Below, piece by piece: positions 49,193 to 57,579 of a DNA stretch of 64,000 nucleotides. Location of the stretch: NCBI RefSeq assembly GCF_007293315.1, contig NZ_VLXZ01000005.1:248001-312000 (forward strand). Reading direction: 5' to 3'. The first letter of the stretch is position 1. Each line of letters starts with the position of its first letter. Under the pieces are notes generated by a model. That model ran no database searches and had not been told where the DNA came from. It worked only from the letters and a program-made list of their open reading frames with translations. The position numbers and the translations under genes are program-made. The stretch comes from Alkalicoccobacillus porphyridii. Its GTDB lineage: Bacteria > Bacillota > Bacilli > Bacillales > Bacillaceae_D.

Positions 49193-49506
49193 GCGCCATT
49201 CAGCTCATTCATGACTTTTTCAGTGGCCTCCTCTACATCCCGCAGGTGTCAGCCCTCCATTTCCGTCCGCTTGATGAGTGGCAGGCATCAAGTTTATGAG
49301 AGATTACTCATGCGTCTTTTTGTATATAAGATATAGTTTGTGCCTACCACATATTCTTTTTGACATATATATAGAGTACTCATCCAAACTCAGTGCTCTT
49401 GAATCCAAATGACAAACTAAGTATGCCAACTGAATAAAGGTATGTGAGTATTAACCAGCGCAGTGCATTTCCGAAGCGTAGCCTATCTCACCTTCCTAAA
49501 ATAAAG

Positions 49507-49551
49507 AGACCCAAACGATGATTTGTTTGATCAGCATCATCGTTTGGGTCT
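49507..49551 (-). terminator. Terminator after psd
   Basis: Perfect 16-bp arms AGACCCAAACGATGAT / ATCATCGTTTGGGTCT with a 13-base loop, followed on the minus strand by CTTTATTTT. It ends the psd transcript. Confidence 0.85.
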
Positions 49552-49586
49552 TTATGAGATGAACACATGTAGGTCGCAGGCTATTC

Positions 49587-50375
49587 TTATAGCGAAACCG
49601 ATCCTATTTTTTCTCCCATTTTTATTTCCTTGGGTGTTTGTTGATGAGTGAGTGCGATCATATCCTTTGTAAAGAGCAAGACAATGGTTGAACCGAAAGA
49701 GAAGTATCCAACTTCTTCTCCTTTTTTTAGAACCTCCGAATCATGCGTTAATTCGATTGTATTAATATTCATGGCTCCTACCTTAACCATGGCCATCGTT
49801 CCGAATTTCGACTTGATTTCGGAAATAATTCGGAAATTTCCTGATAAAGGTTTTTTGCCATATTTCATTCCTAAGTGATTTACAGGATAAGAGGTGTTAC
49901 CCAGTTTCCAGCGTTCGAGAACTGTCCCTGAAAGAGGTGCATGGAAACGATGATAATGGCTCGGACTTAGGTAAAGGACCATATACGTTCCTTCCTTGTA
50001 AAAGGATGCAGCTTGCTCTGAACCAAGCATATCAACAATCGTATAACGTTGCCCTTTAACCTCAAAACAGCTGTCAGCTTGTAACTCCCCCTGCTCTGCT
50101 AACACACCATCAACCGGACTGACAACACTATGCCCTTCCTGATCTACCTCTCTCTTCCCTTCTTTTAACTCTCTAATAAAAAATGAGTGTAGACTATTAT
50201 ATTGTTTTATTGGTAAACTGGCTTCTTTTAGATCTATTTTAAACGCTTTAACAAACAAAGGTACAAACGGCTTGCTATATGTTGACTCCGCAAAGCTTTT
50301 TAGCCTTTTAGATAAAAAAGGTCCATTGCTCAATTCTACGCATGAGCAAAAAAACCATCGAAAACCCCTCATCAT
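49587..50375 (-). CDS. psd: Phosphatidylserine decarboxylase
   Basis: Pyruvoyl-dependent membrane enzyme that converts phosphatidylserine to phosphatidylethanolamine. The pro-enzyme cleavage motif is FGST (with the serine that becomes the pyruvoyl group) followed by IVLLF near the C terminus; YLSPSHYHRFHAPLSG is the conserved His block. 262 residues from the ATG at 50375, with GGGGG five bases upstream; an earlier ATG has no site. Divergent from pssA, which makes its substrate. Confidence 0.94.
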   Translation of the reverse strand: MMRGFRWFFCSCVELSNGPFLSKRLKSFAESTYSKPFVPLFVKAFKIDLKEASLPIKQYNSLHSFFIRELKEGKREVDQEGHSVVSPVDGVLAEQGELQADSCFEVKGQRYTIVDMLGSEQAASFYKEGTYMVLYLSPSHYHRFHAPLSGTVLERWKLGNTSYPVNHLGMKYGKKPLSGNFRIISEIKSKFGTMAMVKVGAMNINTIELTHDSEVLKKGEEVGYFSFGSTIVLLFTKDMIALTHQQTPKEIKMGEKIGSVSL

Positions 50376-50505
50376 TCGTGCCCCCATCGATCTGATTCAT
50401 CAGACTCTGTTTCTATTCTCTTGATCTCATGCTATAATTATATATTAATACAGTTTTTTGTAACTGTGTAGTGCTCATGGCACTTATAAAGGAGTGTGAA
50501 CGAAG

Positions 50506-51045
50506 GTGTTCCTATTACAACGACTTGACTCTTCTTTCAGGAAGATTAAGGGTCAAATTGCTAACGCCTTAACACTAATTAATCTCGGTTTTGGAGCTTT
50601 AGCTATAATTTATGTATTTCACGATCAATTGCGTGTTGGTTTATTACTTATCGCGATTGCTGCTGTATTTGACCGTTTAGATGGTGCCGCAGCAAGAAAG
50701 TTTAACACGACCTCTGAATTGGGTAAGCAACTCGATTCACTTAGTGATATTATATCATTTGGCGTAGCACCTGCGATGTTAATGTATCAAGCTGTTCTTT
50801 ATGAATTTGGTGTGACCGGTGCAATCTTTGCCATCATATATATTATGTGTGGTGCGTTGAGACTTGCCCGCTTTAATATCACTGAATCTCATGGCTATTA
50901 TGTCGGTCTACCGATAACAGCCGCTGGTTGTATTCTGACATTTCTAACCCTATTCGTCAATTACATGCCACTTTATGTGTTTATGTTTGTCACGATTGGT
51001 CTCTCTCTTCTAATGGTCAGTCCATTCCGTGTTCGTAAAATCTAG
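50506..51045 (+). CDS. pssA: CDP-diacylglycerol-serine O-phosphatidyltransferase
   Basis: CDP-alcohol phosphatidyltransferase making phosphatidylserine. The signature D-G-x2-A-R-x8-G-x3-D-x3-D reads DGAAARKFNTTSELGKQLDS and continues LSD. 179 residues with several membrane helices. The start is GTG at 50506; GGAG lies about 15 bases upstream and a closer weak site GAAG adjoins it. It works with the divergent psd. Confidence 0.93.
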   Translation: MFLLQRLDSSFRKIKGQIANALTLINLGFGALAIIYVFHDQLRVGLLLIAIAAVFDRLDGAAARKFNTTSELGKQLDSLSDIISFGVAPAMLMYQAVLYEFGVTGAIFAIIYIMCGALRLARFNITESHGYYVGLPITAAGCILTFLTLFVNYMPLYVFMFVTIGLSLLMVSPFRVRKI

Positions 51046-51073
51046 CTTAATGTCATAGATTGTTTGTAACAGG

Positions 51074-51100
51074 TGGACGCTTATGAAGCGTCCATTTCTC
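51074..51100 (+). terminator. Terminator after pssA
   Basis: Perfect nine-base arms TGGACGCTT / AAGCGTCCA around a three-base loop, followed by TTTCTCTTT. Confidence 0.75.
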
Positions 51101-51169
51101 TTTATTCAATGATTTTTGCTAAAAAATGATAAAAAAGTCTCTATTAAGCGTTTATTTAACCCAAATGTC

Positions 51170-51198
51170 TTGACACCACTAGGATTCATGAGTAAATT
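51170..51198 (+). promoter_or_regulatory. Sigma-A promoter of hbs
   Basis: TTGACA (51170-51175), 17 bases, TAAATT (51193-51198). A second possible -10, TATAAT, lies about 15 bases further on, so two promoters are possible, as reported for B. subtilis hbs. Confidence 0.65.
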
Positions 51199-51298
51199 TG
51201 AAGTGCAGGTTATAATAAAACTTGTCAGAAACAAGATTGTTATCACGATTTTGTGCTAATAATCTTTTCTAACTTAAGGAATGAAAGGGAGTTTTCTC

Positions 51299-51571
51299 AT
51301 GAACAAAACTGATTTGATTAACGCAGTATCAGAGCAAGCTGATCTATCTAAGAAAGATGCTTCTAAAGCTGTAGACGCTGTATTTGAAAGTATTACTACT
51401 TCACTAGTTGAAGGTGGAAAAGTACAACTTGTTGGATTTGGTAGCTTTGAAGTACGTGAGCGTTCTGCACGTAAAGGCCGCAACCCGCAAACTGGAGAAG
51501 AAATCGAAATTCCAGCAACAAAAAATCCTGCATTCAAGCCAGGTAAACAACTTAAAGACGCAGTTAACTAA
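51299..51571 (+). CDS. hbs: DNA-binding protein HU
   Basis: Nucleoid protein of 90 residues, beginning [20 protein letters not shown] with the DNA-binding arm [20 protein letters not shown] and the tail [19 protein letters not shown] at 51299 follows AAAGGGAG; the in-frame ATG six codons earlier lies within that site. Confidence 0.97.
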   Translation: MNKTDLINAVSEQADLSKKDASKAVDAVFESITTSLVEGGKVQLVGFGSFEVRERSARKGRNPQTGEEIEIPATKNPAFKPGKQLKDAVN

Positions 51572-51636
51572 TCATTACTTAGAAGCAGGAAGTGAATGGT
51601 TCCCTTCTTATTAATGAGAATAGCAATTAAATAGAA

Positions 51637-51723
51637 AACCACTAGGGGTGCATGTTTGCTGAGAGAGGCTTTGCCTTAACCCTAATTACCTGATCTAGTT
51701 AGCACTAGCGTAGGAAAGTGGCA
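51637..51723 (+). promoter_or_regulatory. TPP riboswitch
   Basis: The THI-element core is complete: ACTAGGGGTGC, GCTGAGA, ACCCTAATTACCTGATCTAG and GCGTAGGAAAGTGG, with P1 formed by CCACT (51639 on) and AGTGG. It lies upstream of a terminator hairpin and of ylmB, so thiamine pyrophosphate should switch transcription off. Confidence 0.96.
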
Positions 51724-51774
51724 CTTGATACACCATACATAGTACAGTATGGTTCAGCTATTGAACTAATGTGC

Positions 51775-51808
51775 ACACCGCTTCTTACTAAAGAAGCGGT
51801 GTTTTTTT
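51775..51808 (+). terminator. Riboswitch-controlled terminator
   Basis: Arms ACACCGCTTCTT / AAGAAGCGGTGT with a short loop followed by TTTTTTT, about 50 bases after the TPP aptamer and ten bases before the ylmB RBS. Confidence 0.9.
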
Positions 51809-51823
51809 GGGGAGGAATTGATG

Positions 51824-53104
51824 ATGAGTAGTTTAATTGATCTTCTTAGTCAAGTAGACGAGAGAGAAGATGAACTAACGGCTTTAGTACAAAAGCTCGT
51901 ATCCTATCAGACCGTTAGCCCACCTGCGAGAAACTCAGCTTCTATTCAGTCATACATAGCTCAATACTTAACCAAGCTTTCATATACCGTCAATCAATGG
52001 GACGTGTATCCTGGTGACCCTAATGTTGTCGCAACCAGAAAAGGCCAAATGAGTAATGACTACCAAAGCCTTATTCTAAATGGTCATGTGGATGTTGCAT
52101 CTATCTCAGAAGATGAACCTTGGGAGACTCCCCCATTTGAAGCAGTCATTAATCAAAGACACATCTACGGGCGTGGAACAGCGGATATGAAAGGCGGGCT
52201 TGCAGCGTGTCTCTTTGCTTTGAAGCTGTTACATGAATCCAATTACCCGCTTAATGGGGATCTCATACTTCAATCTGTTGTAGGTGAAGAAGCTGGTGAG
52301 GCAGGAACGAAACAATGCTGTGAACGAGGCTACACGGCTGACTTTGCTATTGTGGCTGATACAAGTCAAATGCAAATACAAGGTCAAGGTGGTGTAATCA
52401 CTGGCTGGATTACCCTGCAAAGCCCTACTACGCATCATGATGCGCAGAGAAGGCAAATGATTCATGCAGGCGGGCAGCTTCAAGCTGCAAGTACCATTGA
52501 AAAGATGGCTAAACTAATTGGTAGCCTTCAGGAGTTAGAACGTCACTGGGCGGTCACTAAGCACTACCCTGGCTTTCAACCAGGAACAAACACCATCAAC
52601 CCAGCAGTCATTGAGGGTGGCCGTCATGCTGCCTTTATTGCCGATAAGTGCTCTCTTTGGATCACAGTACATTTTTACCCTAATGAGAGCTATGATACTG
52701 TCGCTAAAGAAATCGAGGAGCATGTGCTTGCAACGGCCGCTGCAGACCCTTGGATGAAAGAGCATCCGCCAACTTTTCTTTGGGGCGGGAACTCTATGAT
52801 TGAAGAACGTGGTGAGGTTTTCCCCTCTCTTTCAATTGATGAAGAGTCTTTAGCTATCAACATGTTAAAGCGTGCCCATCACCACATCTTAAAGACAGAA
52901 GCACTTATTTCAATGTCTCCATCTGTAAATGATGGTGGTTGGCTTGGAGATGCTGGAATTCCGACAGCCATCTATGGTCCAGGACAATTAGCACATGCAC
53001 ATGCCGTGAATGAGCGCATTTCCATTGATGAACTGGTACAGTACACAAAAACCATCTTAACGTTTATTACCTCCTGGTGTAACACCAAACGGGAGAAGAA
53101 GTGA
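51824..53104 (+). CDS. ylmB: N-formyl-aminopyrimidine deformylase YlmB (M20 family)
   Basis: ArgE/DapE-like zinc amidohydrolase. In Bacillus, YlmB removes the formyl group from N-formyl-4-amino-5-aminomethyl-2-methylpyrimidine in salvage of degraded thiamine. Metal ligands are in NGHVDV, GRGTADMKGG and GEEAGEAG. The assignment as YlmB rather than a general peptidase rests on the TPP riboswitch and the following thiD and tenA. ATG at 51824 has GGAGG eight bases away; ATG at 51821 is also possible. Confidence 0.85.
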   Translation: MSSLIDLLSQVDEREDELTALVQKLVSYQTVSPPARNSASIQSYIAQYLTKLSYTVNQWDVYPGDPNVVATRKGQMSNDYQSLILNGHVDVASISEDEPWETPPFEAVINQRHIYGRGTADMKGGLAACLFALKLLHESNYPLNGDLILQSVVGEEAGEAGTKQCCERGYTADFAIVADTSQMQIQGQGGVITGWITLQSPTTHHDAQRRQMIHAGGQLQAASTIEKMAKLIGSLQELERHWAVTKHYPGFQPGTNTINPAVIEGGRHAAFIADKCSLWITVHFYPNESYDTVAKEIEEHVLATAAADPWMKEHPPTFLWGGNSMIEERGEVFPSLSIDEESLAINMLKRAHHHILKTEALISMSPSVNDGGWLGDAGIPTAIYGPGQLAHAHAVNERISIDELVQYTKTILTFITSWCNTKREKK

Positions 53105-53114
53105 GGCGAAAATC

Positions 53115-53921
53115 ATGACTATTCACACAGCTCTAACCATAGCTGGAACCGACCCAACTGGCGGTGCAGGAATCCAAGCCGATTTAAAAACATTTCAAGA
53201 AAGAGAAGTCTTTGGCATGAGCGTGATTACATCGGTTCTCGCTCAAAATACAACCGGTGTCAAGAAGATTGAGCATATGTCACTTGAACTCATTGAAGCC
53301 CAGCTTCAAGCCGTTATAACTGATATATCCCCGTCAGCGGTAAAGACTGGTATGATAGCAACACCTGCCATGATGGAACTGTTAGCAGACTATGTAAAAG
53401 ATTTAAATGTACCCTATATTTGTGATCCCGTGATGATAGCCAAAAGCGGAGATCCATTAATGGATGAGCATTCACGTCAATCAATGCAACGGACACTCAT
53501 TCCTCACGCAACGATCGTTACGCCAAACATTCCTGAAGCGCAGGATTTAACTGGACTGACAATACAATCTATTGCTGATATGGAGCGTGCAGCAAAAATG
53601 ATCGTAACCGAATTTGGAGCAAAAGCAGCCGTTGTGAAAGCTGGGTATCTACATGAGCACTCTACTGATGTTCTTTATGCAAATAATCAGATTACCCACT
53701 TGCATGCACAACGGACGAATACGATTCATCTACACGGTACAGGCTGTACATTCTCAGCAGCAATAACCGCTGAACTCGCTAAAGGTTATTCACTTGAACA
53801 AGCCGTCTCCACTGGTAAATCATTTATCAGCGATGCAATCTCCTATACGTTAGAACTTGGAAAAGGAAACGGGCCAACAAACCATTGGGGCTACCGTTTA
53901 AAAGGATTACCAAAATCATAA
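53115..53921 (+). CDS. thiD: Hydroxymethylpyrimidine / phosphomethylpyrimidine kinase
   Basis: Phosphorylates HMP to HMP-P and HMP-PP. 268 residues with AGTDPTGGAGIQADLKTF near 10-27 and the C-terminal HLHGTGCTFSAAI nucleotide site. Ten bases after ylmB in the salvage operon. A pyridoxal kinase paralogue would look similar, but the context favours ThiD. Confidence 0.92.
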   Translation: MTIHTALTIAGTDPTGGAGIQADLKTFQEREVFGMSVITSVLAQNTTGVKKIEHMSLELIEAQLQAVITDISPSAVKTGMIATPAMMELLADYVKDLNVPYICDPVMIAKSGDPLMDEHSRQSMQRTLIPHATIVTPNIPEAQDLTGLTIQSIADMERAAKMIVTEFGAKAAVVKAGYLHEHSTDVLYANNQITHLHAQRTNTIHLHGTGCTFSAAITAELAKGYSLEQAVSTGKSFISDAISYTLELGKGNGPTNHWGYRLKGLPKS

Positions 53922-53942
53922 TTTACTAGTAGGAGTGAGCAC

Positions 53943-54608
53943 ATGTCATTTACACAATATCTTCGGGAAAAAGCAGATTCCATCTGGCAAGCTAATCACA
54001 AGCACCCTTTTGTTCAAGAAATTGGATCTGGGACATTAGACATAGAGGCCTTCAAATACTATATGAAACAAGACTACCTATACCTTATTGAGTACTCTCG
54101 TGTATTTGCTCTTGGTGCTGTGAAAGCACCGGATTTAGAAACAATGGCCATATTCTCCAACTACCTGCAATCAACGTTAAATGAAGAGATGGCCCTGCAC
54201 CGATCCTATGCGAAGCGATTAGGAATCTCTGAAGAAGAATTAGAAAATGAAGAGCCAGCCGCTACAACACTCTCTTATAGCAGCTATATGATTAGTGAAG
54301 CCCAAAAAGGCTCCCTCGCTCATTTGATTGCTGCAATTCTTCCATGTGCCTGGAGCTATGCAGAGATTGGTCAAACATTAGCTACCATTCCAGGAGCCAT
54401 GGACCACCCTAATTATGGCGAATGGGTTCAAATGTATCAATCAGAGGAATTTGCGGAAATAGCTAACTGGCTAAAGCAGCAACTCGACTCCCTAACAGCA
54501 TCTGTTAACGAAAAAGAAAAAGAGCAACTTGAGGCAATCTTTATTCGTTCCAGTCAGTTTGAATATCTCTTTTGGGAAATGTCTTATCAGCAAAGATCCT
54601 GGACCTAG
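53943..54608 (+). CDS. tenA: Aminopyrimidine aminohydrolase TenA
   Basis: Hydrolyses 4-amino-5-aminomethyl-2-methylpyrimidine to HMP in thiamine salvage. All-helical, 221 residues; catalytic C135 is in ILPCAWSYAEIG, with E-x-x-YLIEYSRV and E207-region residues of the family present. It takes the product of YlmB and feeds ThiD, closing the salvage route. Confidence 0.94.
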   Translation: MSFTQYLREKADSIWQANHKHPFVQEIGSGTLDIEAFKYYMKQDYLYLIEYSRVFALGAVKAPDLETMAIFSNYLQSTLNEEMALHRSYAKRLGISEEELENEEPAATTLSYSSYMISEAQKGSLAHLIAAILPCAWSYAEIGQTLATIPGAMDHPNYGEWVQMYQSEEFAEIANWLKQQLDSLTASVNEKEKEQLEAIFIRSSQFEYLFWEMSYQQRSWT

Positions 54609-54694
54609 TTATTTCTTTTCGTATTCCTGAAAATGTGTTCCCCTTTTGCCCTACCTGCATAAGCTATCCTATGCTTGTGAAAGGTGGTGTCAAC

Positions 54695-54799
54695 ATGGGT
54701 GAGTTCGAAGGTGGAAAAGGCGGCTACGGCGGTGGCTTTGCGTTTATCATTGTATTGTTCATCTTGCTTGTAATTATTGGAGCAAGTTACGTATACTAG
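54695..54799 (+). CDS. YjcZ-family sporulation small membrane protein
   Basis: 34 residues, MGEFEGGKGGYGGGF followed by one membrane helix (about 16-31) ending ASYVY. This is the pattern of the YjcZ/sporulation small hydrophobic proteins of Bacillus. AAAGGTGG precedes the ATG. A CATAAGCTA (54658-54666) matches the sigma-K -10 consensus, without a clear -35 box. Followed by two terminators. Confidence 0.85.
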   Translation: MGEFEGGKGGYGGGFAFIIVLFILLVIIGASYVY

Positions 54800-54818
54800 T
54801 ACTAGTCCATTAAAAAAA

Positions 54819-54876
54819 AGAGTCTCTTTTTGAGACTCTATTAGCTTGTTGACATTTACTGTCGACAAGCTTTTTA
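54819..54876 (+). terminator. Two adjacent terminator hairpins
   Basis: AGAGTCTC / GAGACTCT (54819-54839) and AGCTTGT.GAC / GTC.ACAAGCT (54843-54871), the second followed by TTTTT. They end the small sporulation gene and may also serve the convergent SGNH hydrolase gene. Confidence 0.8.
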
Positions 54877-54905
54877 TTTGTGATGATTGACCTCTGTGTT
54901 TAGCG

Positions 54906-55721
54906 TTAGGCTTTTAGAACGTGTTCGTTCATCAATTCAAACCATAGCCTATAGCCTTCATCATTTGGATGAACCCCATCAATTAAAAAATCGTCAGTGC
55001 TTTCTTCTCTACCGTCAAGTTCATTCACCCATGCACTATAACTATCAAAATAGTTCCAGCCTGACTCAATAATAAATTCTCGCGATTGCTCCACATACGT
55101 CTCATACTCTTTATTATTTAATACCGATGAGAATGTAGACTCACTAATAGGGTTTGGTGAAACCCAAATAACTAACGTATCAGGTAGATCTTGTTCGACC
55201 ATTGAAACGACCTCTTCTATGGATTGCTTTGTCACATCAAACGGTTCCTCATGGAAATAGCTATTAATCACACTTGTTTCAAAGATTATGACCTCTGGTT
55301 CTAAATCAATTACGTCTGCAACAACGTTCTCTTGTAGCAAATCCGCTACTTTAAATCCACTTACTCCATAATTATGGACCTCTACATTTGACAAATCCCC
55401 TGAAGCATTTAATTCTTTTTCAAGAAGGGCCGGCCAAGTGAACTCATAAGCACTCGCACCTTGACCTTCAGATACACTGCTTCCAGTCACTGCGATGTCT
55501 AACTCCCCCGCGTCCCCAGCCCTCTCCATAAGTTCCTCTTCAATAGTCATTCCGCTATCCGCTTTACTAAATAAAGGGTTACTATCAGGAATCGCCCCTT
55601 CATCACTCTGTGTATTTTGATTATCCTCTCTTGTCAAAAGCCCTGTTACAAGTAGAAGAATCATCAAGCTTGCAATACCTAAACCAAACCATATCTTTGT
55701 ACGTTTAGAAGCTTTAATAAT
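54906..55721 (-). CDS. SGNH/GDSL hydrolase, membrane-anchored; ATT start proposed
   Basis: Esterase-type SGNH hydrolase. Block I is read as TGSSVSEGQG with the nucleophile serine, block II as NYGVSG, and the catalytic Asp/His pair as DGVHPNDEGY. It probably acts on surface polysaccharide or lipid esters; the substrate is unknown. The first TTG in frame (55667 region) gives a cut signal. Extending to ATT at 55721 adds IKASKRTKIWFGLGIASL, a good signal anchor, with AAAGGA seven bases upstream and an in-frame TGA two codons before. No ATG, GTG or TTG is available there. 271 residues. Confidence 0.83.
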   Translation of the reverse strand: MIKASKRTKIWFGLGIASLMILLLVTGLLTREDNQNTQSDEGAIPDSNPLFSKADSGMTIEEELMERAGDAGELDIAVTGSSVSEGQGASAYEFTWPALLEKELNASGDLSNVEVHNYGVSGFKVADLLQENVVADVIDLEPEVIIFETSVINSYFHEEPFDVTKQSIEEVVSMVEQDLPDTLVIWVSPNPISESTFSSVLNNKEYETYVEQSREFIIESGWNYFDSYSAWVNELDGREESTDDFLIDGVHPNDEGYRLWFELMNEHVLKA

Positions 55722-55757
55722 GAATCAATCCTTTCAAAAATAATGACCGTAACAAAT

Positions 55758-55799
55758 AAAAAGCCATAAGAGAACGGGCTTCCCCTCTTATGGCTTTTT
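55758..55799 (-). terminator. Terminator upstream of the SGNH hydrolase gene
   Basis: Perfect 15-base arms AAAAAGCCATAAGAG / CTCTTATGGCTTTTT, 12-base loop, followed by T residues. It closes the transcript of the small gene to its right. Confidence 0.88.
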
Positions 55800-55824
55800 C
55801 TATGAACGTTAAGCGACCTACTTT

Positions 55825-55968
55825 TTAACGTTCGTTTGAAGGTAACACTGAACGTAGTAGTTCAATTTGTGTTATTAGTTCTCTTCTTACGCAAGCATTA
55901 CTTGATCGCTCTTTTATCAAACGTGACAATTCACGTTTCATAATTTGAACTTCAACTTTATCCAGCAT
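55825..55968 (-). CDS. Small protein of unknown function
   Basis: 47 residues beginning MLDKVEVQIMKRELSRLIKE, basic and predicted helical throughout. AAAGGGG lies eight bases before the ATG at 55968 and a strong terminator follows. Length and helical character recall the small Spo0E-like phosphatases, but the SxxLD signature of that family is missing, so no family is assigned. Confidence 0.6.
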   Translation of the reverse strand: MLDKVEVQIMKRELSRLIKERSSNACVRRELITQIELLRSVLPSNER

Positions 55969-56041
55969 ACACATGGCCCCTTTTAGCCTTCACTATGTTA
56001 TAACCGAATTGAACCAAGCGTAAACCCTTTTTAGTGTTCAT

Positions 56042-56299
56042 TTATGAACGTATAAATTCTTTGGAGAATTTATCTAAAAACACAACATTCTGTTTTGTTA
56101 CTTTTCTAAATTTACATACATCACTATGTATATCTGCTACATGCACCATTTTTCGATGCATAGCGCTATCAACCGAATCCTTACAAAAGGCCACCATTGC
56201 CCGTAATGACTCTTGTACATGTGGTGGAATTGAGTAGTTTTTTACGATGCCCTTATGAATTATTAGTATATATTTATACGCTTCTGCATTGTACTGCAT
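56042..56299 (-). CDS. Hypothetical protein
   Basis: 85 residues, MQYNAEAYKYILIIHKGIVK at the start, then a helical, Lys- and Val-rich part; no membrane helix and no recognised motif. AAAGGAG with ideal spacing before the ATG supports translation. Ends 74 bases before the neighbouring small gene. Confidence 0.6.
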   Translation of the reverse strand: MQYNAEAYKYILIIHKGIVKNYSIPPHVQESLRAMVAFCKDSVDSAMHRKMVHVADIHSDVCKFRKVTKQNVVFLDKFSKEFIRS

Positions 56300-56739
56300 T
56301 AGACTACTCCTTTTCGACTATTTTATTTCTATATTATGTATTTTAACGATTATCCATAAAATATACAAGAGAAATAACAAAATAAATAGGAAAAAAGACA
56401 TACAAATAAAACACAACTTTAGATAGTGTAGGTTCTTTTTGATTATTAAATTAATGAATCTATATACCTATAATAATTCTGTTGTTTTTATTTATAGTTT
56501 TTTACATTAAAAAGACAAGAGGCTCAAATTCTTACCTCTTGTCTACACATTTATTTATATGGTTTAGTTGAATATTATAAAAAATATTTGATTAATTTGT
56601 CACAACTCATTAAAGGCTAGCATACGTTAAATTGAGTAATAAAAGATACGTTTAACCATGTAGCTTTTGCCTAATATTATCATAACTGCTACTAATCCAG
56701 TGCAGTAAGGTCACTCAATTTAGTTGATGTTGTCCTTTG
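56300..56739. other. AT-rich intergenic region
   Basis: Very AT-rich, without a supported gene. It contains one terminator hairpin at 56513-56544 and presumably the promoter of the 85-residue hypothetical gene. Nothing else recognised. Confidence 0.6.
56508..56544 (-). terminator. Terminator in the AT-rich region
   Basis: Perfect ten-base arms AGACAAGAGG / CCTCTTGTCT with a 12-base loop, followed on the minus strand by TTTTTAATG. It lies 195 bases past the tail-anchored protein gene and probably ends that transcript. Confidence 0.75.
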
Positions 56740-57096
56740 CTAATCTTGATACTTATAGTATGAAAATCCTGTTCCAACAATAATTAAAAGGATGAACAAA
56801 ATGATAATTAAGGTGTAATTGTTTCTAGCTTTGTTATCATTTAATGGCACATCATCTAAGGATTTCTCAGGCGCGGGTGCCTCCTCCACAGGGTTTTCAA
56901 TTATAGGTGTATCTACTTCTTCTGTTGGGGAATCCTCCGTCGTCTCTGTTTCTTCAGTCTCCTCAGTCTCTTCGGTCTTCTCTGATTCAGGAGTATTATT
57001 TTCAGCAGGTGCGCTAGGACTCCTTAGTTCATCTATTTTTTTTTGGAAACGAGGATCTCTTTTTACTCGCTTTTCGAACTTCTTTAGCATACTCAT
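56740..57096 (-). CDS. Tail-anchored acidic protein of unknown function
   Basis: 118 residues. A basic N-terminal segment (MLKKFEKRVKRDPRFQKK) is followed by a low-complexity acidic stretch of TEE/EET repeats (about 38-75), then one C-terminal membrane helix (about 93-111) ending YYKYQD. The topology suggests a C-terminally anchored protein. It overlaps the upstream gene by one base (TAATG), so the two are translationally coupled. Not recognised. Confidence 0.75.
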   Translation of the reverse strand: MSMLKKFEKRVKRDPRFQKKIDELRSPSAPAENNTPESEKTEETEETEETETTEDSPTEEVDTPIIENPVEEAPAPEKSLDDVPLNDNKARNNYTLIIILFILLIIVGTGFSYYKYQD

Positions 57097-57407
57097 TATA
57101 GTTGCAGTCCTTCGATTCTATCAACTTCAAGAATTAGCGTATATCCTTCATCCTGTGTGAAATAAACAAGACCATTATCTTCGTCATAACTAGAAAACCA
57201 GATATCCTCATAGACATTTCCATTTTTCAAAAAGAGATAATCTACAAAATATCCTGGTAGTAATTTCTCAAGAATTGATTCGACCCCTTTTTTATCATGT
57301 TTCTTTTTCTTATGATCATCACGTTTGCAATCTCTCTTGTGATCATCTCTATCATGCTTCCCTCTCTCTTCCCCACTTCTACCATGCATAACATTATCCC
57401 AGCTCAT
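57096..57407 (-). CDS. Charged protein of unknown function, possibly spore-related
   Basis: 103 residues from the ATG at 57407 (MSWDNVMHGRSGEERGKHDR), with AAGGGG eight bases upstream. The first half is a D/H/K-rich repeat region (DDHKRDCKRDDHKKKK). The second half is a compact, beta-rich domain (LPGYFVDYLFLKNGNV to the end), faintly like small Sm-like spore coat domains, not verified. Forms a two-gene operon with the tail-anchored protein and is next to sigK, which hints at sporulation. Confidence 0.7.
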   Translation of the reverse strand: MSWDNVMHGRSGEERGKHDRDDHKRDCKRDDHKKKKHDKKGVESILEKLLPGYFVDYLFLKNGNVYEDIWFSSYDEDNGLVYFTQDEGYTLILEVDRIEGLQL

Positions 57408-57579
57408 ACTAAATTCCCCTTTACATTTTAATTTTTTGTTACTGTACATTCTATGAACAAATAAAATTAATGCATGGGGGGACTTTCTGATTTAAAAACA
57501 CATTTGTTTTTCTTATGCATTTTCTAAAAGTAGTTTACTAGATATGCTAAGGGGACAAACCCATTTATTTCAGCCAAAG

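Larger units (their letters stand above)
48841..49302 (+). repeat. Dispersed GC-rich repeat element, copy A
   Basis: A 460-base intergenic element sharing its outer parts with copy B at 62113-62380 (opposite strand). Shared blocks are AAGTACATGGA.GAATTGG, TTCTTCGGCTGCCGCTCCC, ATGGGGGCACGCTTACCGC on the left and CCCGCAGGTGT, CGTCCGCTTGATG and GTGGCAGGCATCAAGT on the right. The left and right blocks are partly complementary (GGGGGC... GCGGG with CCCGC...GCCC), so the element can fold back on itself. Copy A has about 200 extra bases in the middle, including a second hairpin. No coding frame is conserved between copies. Confidence 0.85.

Noticed and set aside
54572-54694. Longer form of the YjcZ-like protein
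   Set aside because: The extension lies in the end of tenA and in the presumed promoter; the short form has its own RBS and matches the family.
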